Shown: positions 23,344-33,680 of the stretch, one piece after another
Position numbering within the stretch: the stretch's first letter is position 1
How the letters are laid out: the number at the start of each line of letters is the position of its first letter
Source of the DNA: Ixodes scapularis
Taxonomy: Eukaryota; Arthropoda; Arachnida; Ixodida; Ixodidae
Direction of reading: 5' to 3'
Assembly (NCBI RefSeq): GCF_016920785.2
Contig: NW_024609958.1
Location: 1,984,001 to 2,048,000, forward strand
DNA: 64,000 nucleotides
Position numbers and translations under genes: made by a program
Notes under the pieces: model-generated
What the model saw: the letters and a program-made list of their open reading frames with translations, nothing else
The model's database searches: none
Told to the model about the DNA's origin: nothing

Positions 23344-23344
23344 T

Positions 23345-23705
23345 AAAATGCCGACCTCTGGTGCCGCGAGGGCGCTGGCTTCCACATCCGCCTTTCGGAC
23401 ATCGTATTTGTGTTGGGTAAGCCTCTCTGCGAAGTTCTTACTTTCGCCAATGTATGAAACCGGGCAATATTTATACATGGTATGCGATAGACCAAACCTT
23501 GGGCCTCTTCTTTGGGGCGCCGATCCTTCGGGAGGGGGTTGGCGATGATCCATTGTTCACGTAGGCTTATGAGGCACCGCAAGAAGGTCTGAGGTCCGTC
23601 TCCCTGCTGCCTCCGTCGTAGAACTAAGTTCCGAACAACTCGAACGTCATTTATCGTCAACCTCCCACACCCATGCGAACGATAAAACGTGTGTGGCACG
23701 TTCAC
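23345..23705 (-). pseudogene. Penelope-like element, GIY-YIG endonuclease part
   Basis: Across two frames the minus strand shows PLPKDRRPKEEAQGLVYRIPC, then CPVSYIGESKNFAERLTQHK and DVRKADVEASALA. This is the N-terminal half of a PLE GIY-YIG endonuclease. It breaks off at the alanine-rich stretch, where the minisatellite begins; the remainder is at 21,425-21,743. A frameshift separates the two halves of the domain. Confidence 0.8.
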
Positions 23706-24762
23706 ATTCCTAGCCGCATAATACCGCGCACATCATTGGCTGCATCTACACGGGTCGCATTTACATAAATGCGACCTTAGCGCGTCAAATCGAGATTCGA
23801 CTAATTTGATTGATAGCAGCTGGGTAGGTAAGGAAGAAGTAGGAAGGCAGGCAGCGTGCGAATGGTCTCCACTCGATGCGTTTCGCTACGATGGCATTCA
23901 TGCAAACGTAGCCATGCATGCGACCATAGTGAATCAAATCGGGATTTACTATTTTGAGTGGTAGGAAATTTTTATTTATTTTATTTATTTATTTATTTGG
24001 TAATAATGGGTAGGAAAGGAAAAAGCAGAAAGACAGGGTGCGTGCGCTTGGTCCCTCTTCGATTCGATATTCGATGATCGCATTCGTGTAAACGTTGCCA
24101 CAGTATAATTAATAGAGTCGAACTTCCTAGAGATTGAATTCCACATAAAACAATTGTTTTCGGGAAAATCGAACGCCGTTCCCCTCCACACATGATTGAA
24201 ATGCCATACAGCGCGTAATTCGTATCACCTGATCCCAGGCACTGTTGTGTGGTCAAACATAAATAATAAAAAAAATTGAAGACGACGAAATACTTTAAAG
24301 CTAGCGCCCGAGTTCCCCAGCAGCCATTCTTCAAGCCTTTTTTTTTTCTTTTATTATTTGAACTTTTGTTCTTGTTTCTGGTTTGCCGAGGCTATGTTCC
24401 AGATTTCTCAAGTAGACACTGTGAAACCTTCAACTGACTATTGCCTTCAGTGTTTCCCTTGAATTACAAACCCTAATTTTTGAAACCATATGTAGCGCAT
24501 TATGTAAGACAAGGAAGATCTCGAGATAGATTCGATAATTTTAAATACATTTCACTCCTGAGTTACAAATACCGTCTGCAAATTTTATCTTGCTACATGT
24601 TGAAGTAGATGCCTTAGAAAAAGATATATCAAGGACACAGCAGAAAACACTTGTACCGCAATACAGCCCAGCTTGTAGTAACTGAATATCACAACATAAA
24701 ATAAAGAGTAAATATACATCTATATAAATGATAGATACGAATGAAGGGCACATGACACTGCT

Positions 24763-24904
24763 TTATTTATCGCAGTCGCCGTAGCAGAAGTTGCTTCCTT
24801 GGTTAGTCAATATTGCACCCCCTTTTCTTAAGGCTTTCTTTAATCGTCTGCATTGTGTTACTAAATTCTAGGAGTGTGTTTTTCAGATTTGGAGAGCAAG
24901 AAGT
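24763..24904 (-). pseudogene. Terminal exon remnant, copy 2
   Basis: Counterpart of 7,534-7,641. A TTTTCTTTTTCAG acceptor precedes it. Its 3' part is open as QCRRLKKALRKGG...NFCYGDCDK followed by TAA, ending with two cysteines, but the 5' part contains stops. The frame used differs from that of copy 1, so at least one copy has shifted. Probably non-functional. Confidence 0.35.
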
Positions 24905-25059
24905 CTGAAAAAGAAAATGCAATTCTGGTTTCAGAGCACTCAGAACACAAATATCAGCGTTCGATTAACTTCGTTTTACTGGTAATCACTTCTTTAATTC
25001 CACTGCAATTTTTGTGTAATGAAATGCGTGATAAAAGATCCACCTATAAAGAGAAACTA

Positions 25060-25745
25060 ATATGTACTTTAAGAGCGCAGCTGTTAGGAGCCCGTTTCCG
25101 AGTTGAGCGGCGTCGGCGACGCCGTCGGTGTCGCCGTCGGTGTCGCCGTCGGCGTGGGCGTAACCGCGCGCATTGCGTTATGGGACGTTTCCCCGTTAAT
25201 GATAGCAAGGAAATTTTCCCGCTAAATTTAGCGTGGAAATTTTTTCGCTTTATTTATCGGGTAATTTTCTCCGCTATATATAGCGAGAAAAGTTTCTGCT
25301 AAGTTAGCGAGGAAATTTTCCCGTTAAAATTACCCGGGAACTTTTTCCGCTAAATTAAGCGGGAAATTTATCCGGTAATATTCGCTAAGAAAGTTACCCG
25401 CTAATTTTAGCGGAAAAATTTCCCGCAAAATTTATCGGAAAAATTTTCCCACTAAATATAGCGGGAAACTTTCCTCGCTAAATTTAGCGGGGAAATTCAC
25501 GTCACGTGGCCTCATCACCAATTCAATTTCTCCCTAAATTTAGCGAGGGAAATGACGTCACGACTTCCAGTCACGTCAGCCATGAACAAATTCAGAGGCA
25601 GGAGGAGAGGTGGAGGAAAGGAGGAGGAGGAGGAGGAGGAGGAGGTGAAGATGAGGAGGGAAGATGAATAGGAGAGGAGGAAAGGAGAAGGAGGGGGTAC
25701 CCTCCCCTCCTCCTCCTCAAGAACTGCGCTCTAGTTTCTCATTAT
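25060..25745. mobile_element. Insertion with palindromic TTTAGCG/AAATTTTC array
   Basis: Absent from the matching place in copy 1. The borders look like AGAGCGCAG (25,073) and CTGCGCTCT (about 25,726-25,734), with GAGAAACTA also mirrored just outside. The core (25,205-25,545) alternates two self-complementary motifs, CGCTAAATTTAGCG and GGAAAATTTTCC, roughly every 30-34 bp. The 5' part has a 12-bp GTCGCCGTCGGT repeat (about 25,107-25,160), and the 3' part is a GGA-rich purine tract (25,595-25,695). Confidence 0.65.
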
Positions 25746-26749
25746 AGATATTTGTAAACGTATTTCTTCTTGTTTCCCAATCAGATTGGGCTATTTGGGG
25801 ACGAGGCTTCGTTTCAAAACTTGCACCATGAAAATATACTTTTATCCTCTTGACTATTTTAATAAAGGTGCCGCGCCACTATTCCTGGGCTTTCTGTAAA
25901 TAACGTGCAGCATTAGTCTTTGACATTCACAACCTACAAAACATGGGCTAGATTATATCTCATAATGACAGTCACCACAAAATATACAAAAATCGGCATT
26001 ACTTTCTCAAATTACGGACAGAATGAGCGGCCACATGATCTCGTGCAGAATGTGTGCCGCCCAAAGTTCTTCACAGCCGTGCACTGGGGTTGGCAACCAC
26101 ATCGCTCGTGTTAATCTGCACACGGTGTTAGGGGTCGGCTGTTCCCGTCGCTGCAGCGATTTGACTCCAATCACCACCCGAATACTTGTTTACGCAATGA
26201 TTGTCGTGAGACCAAATCGTGTGCCCCCGCAGTATTCGTGTCCAACTATGAGCTGCATTTGAATATAGTTATTAAAGATAATCCCGCGGCTACGACAACG
26301 ATACGATATGCGTTACTGCGTCATTATGGTTGACGAGGGAGAAGTTGGAAGAAAATTTCCACCCGTATCGTCAAAATTACACAGCGGCAAAGACGCTTCA
26401 TGGTCAGTTTCATTGCGAGCACAAGTTCCAGTATGTTTGTGTAAAAAGAAACACGTCCCAACCTAACGTCGTTCCTTTGGAGCTCAGGGCGTTGATTTAG
26501 TTTAAAGACGTGAGAAAGAATGAAAATTCTAACAGAACACAAACAGCACATTCATAAAAACTGTACTTTATGTACTGTGTCCCTATATAGTTTTTTCCCT
26601 ATCGTTCCAAGGTATTTTAAATACTAATATTACCACTTGCTACTTTCTCTAATATTGCTACCACTGCTAATACTCTTTCTTTTATTCCTGCTCCTATTTT
26701 TGATAAATATACAATCACCTTTAGTACTTATATTATTATGTAATAAAAT
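25746..26749. other. Non-coding part of copy 2
   Basis: Inverse of about 4,330-5,490. Both copies contain a GGGAACAGCCGAC-type block with antisense frames, but none is intact in both copies. Confidence 0.5.
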
Positions 26750-27115
26750 TAAACGAAGACACTTAAGACTGCTTACGTGTAGGAATGCCATAGCATTCCT
26801 GCACGTAGCGCATTCCTACAAGTAGCGCGCCACGTCTTCCTTTTTCACACGGCACTCCTGCCGTGACGTCACGCTCCTCACTGCGCAGGCGCGGCACCCC
26901 CGCCGGCTCCACGGCTTCCGTGACGACGCATCTGCGTTGGCGTGCTTTTCTTTGTGTTTTATTTTATTTTTTAATTATTTTTTAGGCGCGTTTGTTTTTC
27001 AGCCAATGGAAATTTACGTGCCGTTTCGCTCAACCAATTGGTATTTAGGTGTCGTTTTTCGCTGCTACCGACATCAGACAACTCCGGCTTCGTTCCATGG
27101 GCAGTTAATGCTTTC
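26750..27115. other. Probable insertion in copy 2
   Basis: A GC-rich to T-rich block with no counterpart in copy 1 (around 4,265-4,330). It contains an inverted pair AGGAATGCCATAGCATTCCT and TGCGCAGGCGCGGC. The borders are vague and the element type is unknown. Confidence 0.35.
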
Positions 27116-27180
27116 ACAATTATATTTTGATATTCTAATAATTATTGCTGCAAAGCAACAGGGAGGACCGGTCGTAAATA

Positions 27181-27375
27181 TTAAGCAGAAATTCGCCTCA
27201 TCACCAGGCTGAAAGACTGACGGTATTGCACGTGGCCATTGCCTCCCCATCTACGTCCACCAGTCATCGTTAAGATGGTTATTAGCATAAACGCAACACT
27301 AAGCGGCCTTGAGAATTTTGGCTGGATCGTTAGTTTTCTGTTGCTTCCAGCCTCTTTAGTAGTCGACATGATCAT
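27181..27375 (-). CDS. Small ORF with signal-peptide-like N-terminus
   Basis: From the MIM start at 27,375 the frame runs 64 codons to TAA. It has a basic start, then a hydrophobic stretch RPLSVAFMLITILTMTGG and a short Arg-rich tail. This looks like a signal-peptide exon reading into intron rather than a whole protein. The copy 1 counterpart (about 4,030-4,210) is broken by stops. It lies on the same strand between the 27,815 exon and the 24,904 exon, so it could be the first exon of a lost secreted-protein gene. No domain. Confidence 0.3.
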   Translation of the reverse strand: MIMSTTKEAGSNRKLTIQPKFSRPLSVAFMLITILTMTGGRRWGGNGHVQYRQSFSLVMRRISA

Positions 27376-27506
27376 GTGGAGTTGGGTATAAAATAAGAGG
27401 CGTTTTCGATTCCATGAAACGATTGTCAACAATGTTTGCAGCTGTTGCACGTTAAAATTATTTCGTGCTATATGCCGTCAGTAAAGTGGAATAGGAAAAT
27501 GTCTGA

Positions 27507-27656
27507 TTATTCTGAATTTATATAACAAAGATGACTGACTACGTCTTTCCCAGGGGATTTGATGGAATGACGCATGGTCTTGCAACTGTAAAACATGGTT
27601 CGCGTACTAGCTCTGCACAGAATAAGCAGAGAGACAATAAGTACCACTTTTTTCAT
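27507..27656 (-). CDS. Small ORF overlapping a splice-acceptor-like site
   Basis: 49 codons starting MKKVVLIVSLLILCRA, which resembles a signal peptide, followed by a tail with two cysteines and ending NSE. The hydrophobic stretch coincides with a pyrimidine-rich acceptor (CTGTGCAG), so the peptide-like look may come from that. The homologous region in copy 1 (about 2,835-2,990) lacks the start and is not open. Low confidence as a gene. Confidence 0.25.
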   Translation of the reverse strand: MKKVVLIVSLLILCRASTRTMFYSCKTMRHSIKSPGKDVVSHLCYINSE

Positions 27657-27814
27657 GTCTGAACAACAGAATTGTGGCATGTCATTGCAAAAACAAAATA
27701 AACCATAAATGTTTTTTTTAATATATAAAAGGCGGCTGCCATAAAACTGATACCCGCAAGACAAACAAAACGAAAAAAGCGCGAAGGCAGCGCGAACATT
27801 TTCTCGTGACGTAC

Positions 27815-27916
27815 CATGCTTGTACCGCTGGGCCAAACTGACTCCGGCAACTTCACCTTCTTGGTACCATCATCGCATCCGAGCTCGCCCGTCTCAGGAT
27901 CCAAAACACGAAAATA
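27815..27916 (-). pseudogene. Exon remnant, copy 2 partner of 2,556-2,654
   Basis: 102 bp between an acceptor-like CATTGCAG and a donor-like GTACGT, open for 34 codons: YFRVLDPETGEL, CDDGTKKVKLPE, then Trp where copy 1 has the second conserved Cys. Same phase and borders as the copy 1 exon. The Cys-to-Trp change would remove a disulphide partner and suggests decay. The family is unresolved; a tick salivary cysteine-rich protein is the best guess. Confidence 0.45.
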
Positions 27917-28149
27917 CTGCAATGCGTCGACATATAATGTCACAAATAAGAATGAAAATAAAGCTACCTCCTATAAAAAGCAAACTGTTACAATTGCTGT
28001 ATACAAAAGCTGGCGCCACCGTTGACACACACGCGCGTTAGAAAATAAAGAAGTCAATGCACGGGCGCCGGTGGCGCGAGCAGTTCAGCGTGCGCCTGGA
28101 ACACCATCGGACGTGGCCAGTCTCGGTCTTTATTACTACTTCGTAACAA

Positions 28150-28948
28150 GAGGCGACGAAGGGCAAATCAGGTATTTAACCTGCTTACAAGGTGCTGAAG
28201 TACGCTACACTGGAGCCTTTCGACCCCGAAAGTCAAGTCTTGCAAGAGTACCTGGAATGAATGGAACAGTTCTTCGCAGCAAACGAAGACCCAGCCACCA
28301 AATAATGTGCTGTCTTCCTGCGCTGTTGTTGGTCGCGGACGTATTCCACGCTGCGAAGTATGTTCGCACCAATGAAGCCGACGGAAGCGACACTGGAGGC
28401 TAGCCTACAAACGCTGAGCTATAGCATTATTCGCCGAAACCGTCTGTCATGATGAGCCGTTTGAAGTTTGATAGCCGAGTACGACTAAGAGGAACACTCG
28501 ATCAGTGACTACGTAGCCTCACTTAAGATCGGAACATTGCGAGTTCGGCACATTCCTCAATGACCTCCTACGTGACAGAATTGTTTGCGGCATTAATGAC
28601 GGACAAATAAAAACTCGTCTGTTTGAAGAGTACCATCCAACGTTGGAGCTCGTGGTTGTTACGATTGCACAAGCTATGGAATCCGCAAAGCGTGACGTAA
28701 CCGAGCTAGGCGAAGCCGCGGCATCTTCATCAGCGAGTATCAACGCTGTTCAAGTTCCTCAGAAGAAGCACGTGAGCTGCTATCGTTGTGGCGACTGTCA
28801 CTTTGCAACGAAGTGCCCGCACATCCGGGACATCTGCAACCATTGCAAGAAGAAAGGACACATAGCCAATGTCTGCAGAACGAAAAGCGCAAGCTCTGTC
28901 CAACGTGCTCTGCAACAAAGCAGAAGGGAGGACAAAAGAGTGACTTAA
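28150..28948 (+). pseudogene. gypsy gag with two zinc knuckles
   Basis: A capsid-like region (FDPESQVLQEYLE, SISDYVASLK motifs, interrupted by stops) is followed in the 28,643-28,948 frame by two nucleocapsid knuckles. The first is CYRCGDCHFATKC (CX2CX3HX4C, one residue short). The second is CNHCKKKGHIANVC (canonical CX2CX4HX4C). The frame then ends at a stop before the protease. The shortened first knuckle is probably a deletion. Confidence 0.8.
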
Positions 28949-28959
28949 GTAAACGAGCT

Positions 28960-29321
28960 TCAGTACACGTTGTTGAACATCCAGAGCGCGAAGAGGTTTC
29001 GTCAAACGACGGGGAAATCTACAACATGTGGAAGTTGCACTCTTCTAAAAAGCCCAATCCCTTCGTGGTTGAGCTGGAGCTTCAAGGTAAGCCAATAAAA
29101 ATGGAGCTCAATACCGGGGCAAGTGTCTCTATCAAAGGAGAGACTACATTCCACCAGGAATCTGCTAACCTTCCCTGCGAGCCTTCAAAGGTCCGTCTGA
29201 GAAATCACACCGGAGACTTGAAACCTGTGGTCGGGAAAGTCACCGTGACTGCGAAATTCAAGGACCACCACTTCGAGCTTCCACTACTGGTCGCTGAAGG
29301 CAATGCTCCTACGCTGTTGTA
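28960..29321 (+). pseudogene. gypsy aspartic protease, active-site mutated
   Basis: The frame at 28,786-29,322 contains PFVVELELQGKPIKMELNTGASVS. The retropepsin active-site triad DT/SG has become N-T-G (AAT at 29,110-29,112), which would abolish catalysis. The remaining flap-like region is not obvious. Confidence 0.75.
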
Positions 29322-30720
29322 ACGTGACTGGATTCCATGTTTCAGATATCTACTTCGTCAACCATGTCCAACAGCTCATAGATCAGCACACCACTCTCTT
29401 CTCTGACGAACCAGGAACATTCCAAGGAGTCTCGGTGAAACTGTCAGTTCGAGAAGGCGCCAAACCACGGTTCTTCAAGGCACGAAGTGTCCCATTTTCC
29501 TTGCTAGACAAAGTATTGGAAGAACTCCAGACATTAGAGTGAGAGGACATGCTTGAACCCGTGAAGTCTTCCGACTGGGCAGCACCGATCGTCCCAGTCA
29601 CAAAGAAAGACGGTCACATTCGCATATGCGCAGATTAGGAAGTGACTGTAAATCCTGTTGCAATCCTGGACCAGTATTCCACTCCAAGAGTCGAGAAGTT
29701 GCTGCCTAAGCCTTCAGGTGGCTTCAAATTCACTAAGCTTGATCTGAAGGACGCTTACCAGCAGTTGTTCATCGATCCAACTTCACGGAAATACACCACA
29801 ATCAACACTCCCAAAGGACGTTTTGTGTAAAAGAGGTTACCATTTGGAATATTTTCGGCCCCATCAATCTTTCAGGGGGAGATGGAAACCCTGCTCCAAG
29901 GTCTCAACCATGGCGTCGTCTATTTTAATGACATTCTGGTGACGGGAACGGATGACAAGGACCACGTGAGCAACCTCGATAAGGTATTCCAGCGAATTTC
30001 AGACAGAGGAAACAAGCTGAAATTCACCAAATGCAAATTTATCATGGACGCTGTCGGATACCTGGGCCACATCATCGACGAAGAAGGGCTGCACCCTGCT
30101 CTAGGCAAAGTCGAAGCAGTCCTCAAGGCTCCTGCACCAAGCAATGTCAAGGAACTGCAGAGTATCCTCGGCTTGATTAACTACTACAGGAAGTTTATCC
30201 CGAGCCTATCTTCTGTTCTACATCCCTTGCATCACCTACTGGTAAGTCGGCCACCATGGTGCTGGAAAGATGAACAAACAAGTTTTTTTACTGAAACAAA
30301 CAAACTTCTGACTTCGGCCAGCGTGTTGGTCCATTGCAACCCAAAGGAGGAACTTACACTTACTTGTGACGCGTCCCCATTTGGTCTGGAAGCTGTTCTG
30401 GCCCACCGCAATGCCCAAGGCGTGGAACGTCCTATCGCATTCGCATCTAGGAGCCTACAGCCGGCTGAAAATAATTACTGACAACTGGACAGAGAGGCCT
30501 TGGCCTTAATCTTCGGCGTAACTAAGGTCCGTTAATTCCTCTGGGGAAGGCACTTTGAAGCAGTAACAGACCATAAGCCGCTGTTTAGACTTCTTGGCCC
30601 AAACAAGGCTATCCCAGAGCGAAGCTCTCCAAGAGTGGTACGTTCCTCATGTTAGCTGCGTACCATTACGCCGTAGTCTATAACCCCGGCAAGGTAATTG
30701 GACACGCGGATGGATTGAGC
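29322..30720 (+). pseudogene. gypsy reverse transcriptase and RNase H
   Basis: Recognisable in order: LSVREGAKPRFFKARSVPF, DMLEPVKSSDWAAPIVPV, GGFKFTKLDLKDAYQQLF, RLPFGIFSAPSIFQ, the catalytic box VVYFNDILV, and GYLGHIIDEEGLHP. RNase H follows (LTLTCDASPFGLEAVLA, RPIAFASRSL, REALALIFGV, TDHKPL). The YxDD box reads YFND (AAT at 29,927-29,929), losing one catalytic Asp. In-frame stops lie at about 29,540, 29,636, 29,828 and 30,479. Confidence 0.9.
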
Positions 30721-31640
30721 AGATTGCCATGAAAGAGCAAGCACATCTCCGTGGAGCCGCCAACCGACATCTTCATGTTGAAAGGGTGCTACCATCGAGT
30801 GCTGTCGTCAGCCATAGTAGCTCAGGCTTCAAAAAGGGATTCTCTCTTGTCAAGGCTTCATGACATCTTGTTTGAAGGTGGCAACCTCCTTCGGGAGGCC
30901 GAATGGATGTATTACAAAGTTCGAGAGCACGAGCTTAGTCTACAAGAAGACTCCGTGCTCTAGGAAACCAGAGTCGTGATTACCGCGTCTCTTCGACAGG
31001 AAGTCCTGAAGCTCATTCACGGAAGTCACCCGGGCATTGAAAAGATGAAAACTATCGCCCGAAGTCACGTATGGTGGCCTAACATAGATGAAGACATCTC
31101 AAACAAGAAGAAGTCCTGTGCGACTTGACAGGAACATCAGCACTTACGTCGACCAGTGCACTCAACACCTTGGCCCTTTCCAGAGAAACCGTGGTCAAAA
31201 CTACACATTGATTTCGGTGGACCTTTCCAAGGTCATTGCTTCTTGGTTGTCGTTGACAATTTCTTCAGGTGAGTTAAAGTCATGCCTGTGTCTTCTCCAC
31301 CTTCAGAAGCAACTATAAACTGCTTAAGGACCATTTTTTCAACTCATGGATCATTGTATATGACAACAAAACAGCCTTCACGGGTGCGAAATTTCTGGAG
31401 TTCCTCAGAAGGAATCAGATTCGAGGTGTCAAGGTACCGACGTACCATCCCGTATCAAACGGTGCTGCTGAACGCGTAGCTCAGTTAGTAAAAAAGAAGT
31501 TGAAGAATGCTGACCCCGGCGACTTTCAGACCAAGATCGCCAGGCTACTTTCTCAGTACCGAACAATACCTCATGACCTGACAGGTCGATCTCCTGCAGA
31601 ACTACTCATGGGAAGGGTGCTGAGAACCCCTCAAAGCGCT
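30721..31640 (+). pseudogene. gypsy integrase
   Basis: The HHCC zinc region is seen as LIHGSHPGIEKMKTIARSHVWWP with a following Cys pair. The catalytic core shows IDFGGPF, then AKFLEFLRRNQI, TYHPVSNGAAERVAQL and RTIPHDLTGRSPAELLMGR. Several frameshifts occur (e.g. near 31,100 and 31,260). The C-terminal domain is lost near 31,640. Confidence 0.85.
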
Positions 31641-31721
31641 GCGTCCGGACCTTCAGAAAAATGCCTCGCCCCGTCGGAACGGCGAACACATCACGTCGAG
31701 GGATGCCGCGAACCACCCTAG

Positions 31722-32345
31722 GTTCGAATTCGAAAGGTTTCGATATTTTTCTAACCGAACTAATGTTCGATTTCGAAAAGTTTCGATATTTTCGACCATA
31801 AGGAGGTTCGAAATCGAAAGATTCGGAACTTTCCAAAATCATGGATGAAGAAAGAATAAACAATTAAAACAGGGACAACACAACCACATCTTTCAGTGAA
31901 AGATGTGGTTATGTTGTCCCTGTCTTATTTGTTTATTCTTTCTTCATCCATGACTTAAACCAACACGCTCTTCTACCATGCTTTCCAAAATCGTGGGGTT
32001 TCGAAATCGAAAAGTTCGAAGCTTTCACGGTTTCTAAAAGTTCGGGTTCGATTATTTCGAATATTTGTTTACTTGAGGTTCGATAAATTCGAAGATTTTT
32101 TTAACTTCCCTAACTTGAAATTCGAGAGATTCGAATGTTTCGATTTTTCTTTGGATCTAAAATTCGAAAAATCGAACGTTTCGAATTTTTAAAGACATAA
32201 AGTTCGATAAATCGAAGATTTCGAATTTCTTTCTAAATAAAGTTCGAAGGTTTCGATTCTCTTTTAATGCTAAATTCGAAAAAAAAACAAAAAAAAAAAA
32301 AAACTTCGAAGTTTTCCGATTTCTTTGAAGTCCAAGTGCGCTAAG
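31722..32345. repeat. TTCGAA-rich repeat block
   Basis: Dense TTCGAA, TTCGAAAAATCGAA and TTTCGAA motifs in both orientations, like the subterminal arrays of the other elements here. The left edge is CCTAGGTTCGAATTCG. No matching far end was found, so it may be a decayed hAT-like element. It is split by the hairpin insertion at 31,841-31,980. Near 32,280-32,304 there is an A-rich run. Confidence 0.7.
31829..31992. mobile_element. Hairpin insertion with 12-bp TSD
   Basis: The insertion spans 31,841-31,980 and is flanked by CTTTCCAAAATC at 31,829-31,840 and 31,981-31,992. It contains a nearly perfect hairpin (arms about 56 bp, 31,840-31,895 and 31,897-31,952, one-base spacer), followed by a 28-bp single-copy tail CTTAAACCAACACGCTC... 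The long variable-length TSD suggests retroposition rather than a cut-and-paste mechanism. Confidence 0.8.
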
Positions 32346-32775
32346 TTCGAAGTCCGGTTTTCATGTCCCGCCACAGTCTCAGTTTCAAATAACGTTTTCA
32401 CGCCTCATTGGGTTTCACGAAATCAGGTTTAGAAAAGTTCGGGTGTGATATTTAGACTGCGCGAAGTTGGTCAGGCAATTAAATGAGATGACGAGTGCCC
32501 CGCATGTGCTGGAATATTTGCCAGTGCATCACGTGTAACAATTGATCAGTAATTGTGACCGCCAGCCCGGGGTGGTCATTAACGTGCATTACAAAGTAGT
32601 GATCCTACGAACGCACTGTTTAACGATACTCATCCAGTTCTAAACGGCCAAGGGCAGGCAGGTGGTTGAGGTCCAGAAAAGCCTTGAAGTGATCTGGCAA
32701 ACTGCCCCCCTACCCCCTTGCACGCTGGTAGTAATCCGATCGAACGCCGCCCGAGTGACGCTGGCATATAGTAAG
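32346..32775. other. No recognisable gene
   Basis: Unassigned DNA between the TTCGAA block and the second hairpin. Confidence 0.5.
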
Positions 32776-33104
32776 TTTAGTTTGTGCATGATGCAAAATC
32801 CTGAGACTGGGAATGAAATTTGAAAGAAAAAGTGTAAGAAGACAGAAAAAAGGAGACAGAACAACGTCTCAAACTCAACTCAGCTGAAAACTCAGCTCAG
32901 GACAACGTCTCAAACTCAACTCAGCTCAAAACTCAGCTCAGGACAACGTCTCAAACGCAACTCAGCTGAGTTTGAGACGTTGTCCTGTCACCTTTTTCCT
33001 TTCTTCTTACACTATTTCTTGCGAATTTCATTCCCAGTCTCGGGATTTTGCATCATGATCAGCATACACCAGCTCGCCTGGACCTCGACAATTTTTTTGT
33101 TTGT
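32776..33104. mobile_element. Hairpin insertion, second member
   Basis: The insertion spans 32,786-33,094 and is flanked by TTTAGTTTGT (32,776-32,785) and TTTTGTTTGT (33,095-33,104; one mismatch). The outer arms (GATGCAAAATC...GAGACTGGGAATGAAATT) are mirrored. The inner part repeats ACAACGTCTCAAACTCAACT three times before the fold-back near 32,965. The tail CACCAGCTCGCCTGGACCTC matches the 51,777-52,003 member. Confidence 0.75.
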
Positions 33105-33414
33105 AATTGCTTTGGAGGTTTATTTTCTGGGGCAGAAGAAACGCCGAGCAAAACGCACAGAAGCTGACGCAACTTGAGGTCGAGGAGCGTTCTACCATAC
33201 CAGTGGCGTCGGAACAGGAAAAACGGGGGGGGGGGGGGGGAGCTCCAGTCTCTCCCCCCTCCCCCTCCCAGATATTTCGGACTGTTAAAGAAAAATTTAC
33301 GGGGAAAGAGGGCAGGGTCGAGCTTATTTTAATCTGAAATTATTTATGCATATGTATAGCTACTGTCGCTCTTCGCTGCATAAAAGATCGCGTAGATGGT
33401 CATTGTTGTTTAGA
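33105..33414. other. No recognisable gene; poly-G
   Basis: G run at 33,225-33,240 followed by a C-rich stretch. No domain in any frame. Confidence 0.6.
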
Positions 33415-33420
33415 AAACTT

Positions 33421-33427
33421 TATTTAC
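33421..33427 (-). terminator. Polyadenylation signal of the LINE
   Basis: AATAAA on the minus strand, close to where LINE similarity ends. Confidence 0.5.
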
Positions 33428-33680
33428 AACAGTGGTGTCATGCCCATAACAAAACCAAAACCCGAGAACGCGCTATGTACAGTATATAGTCTTTCAAGCT
33501 AGCCAACCCCGTGCCTAAGGCGCGGGCACGCACCCACCGCTCGGCAAAGCGCCCGTCCGCGCGATCACTCGCGCAAAGAGGCCCCCCAACCGGTACTGTG
33601 CTCGCACGTCCCGACCCTGCGACGCCTCAAAGAGAGGGCCGCATCGTCGTCCCGTTCCCCCTTTCTCCGCCTAACGCGGT

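Larger units (their letters stand above)
23600..27965 (-). repeat. Inverted segmental duplication, copy 2
   Basis: Reverse-complement counterpart of 2,510-8,950. It lacks the three DNA elements present in copy 1 and instead carries insertions at about 25,060-25,745 and about 26,750-27,115. A local repeat (about 23,790-23,960 against 24,000-24,120) duplicates the GGCATTCATGCAAACGT/CGCATTCGTGTAAACGT segment within this copy. Confidence 0.75.
28060..31715 (+). mobile_element. Ty3/gypsy retrotransposon, decayed, no LTRs seen
   Basis: Gag, protease, RT, RNase H and integrase follow in Ty3/gypsy order on the plus strand. The layout suggests the Mag/gypsy-like group with a gag carrying zinc knuckles. 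Stops and frameshifts occur throughout. No LTR pair was found: the left edge meets the end of duplication copy 2 and the right edge meets TTCGAA repeat DNA. Confidence 0.9.

Noticed and set aside
27507..27656. Secreted peptide gene with confidence
   Set aside because: The hydrophobic start coincides with a splice-acceptor pyrimidine tract and is not conserved in the paralogous copy; kept only as a low-confidence ORF.
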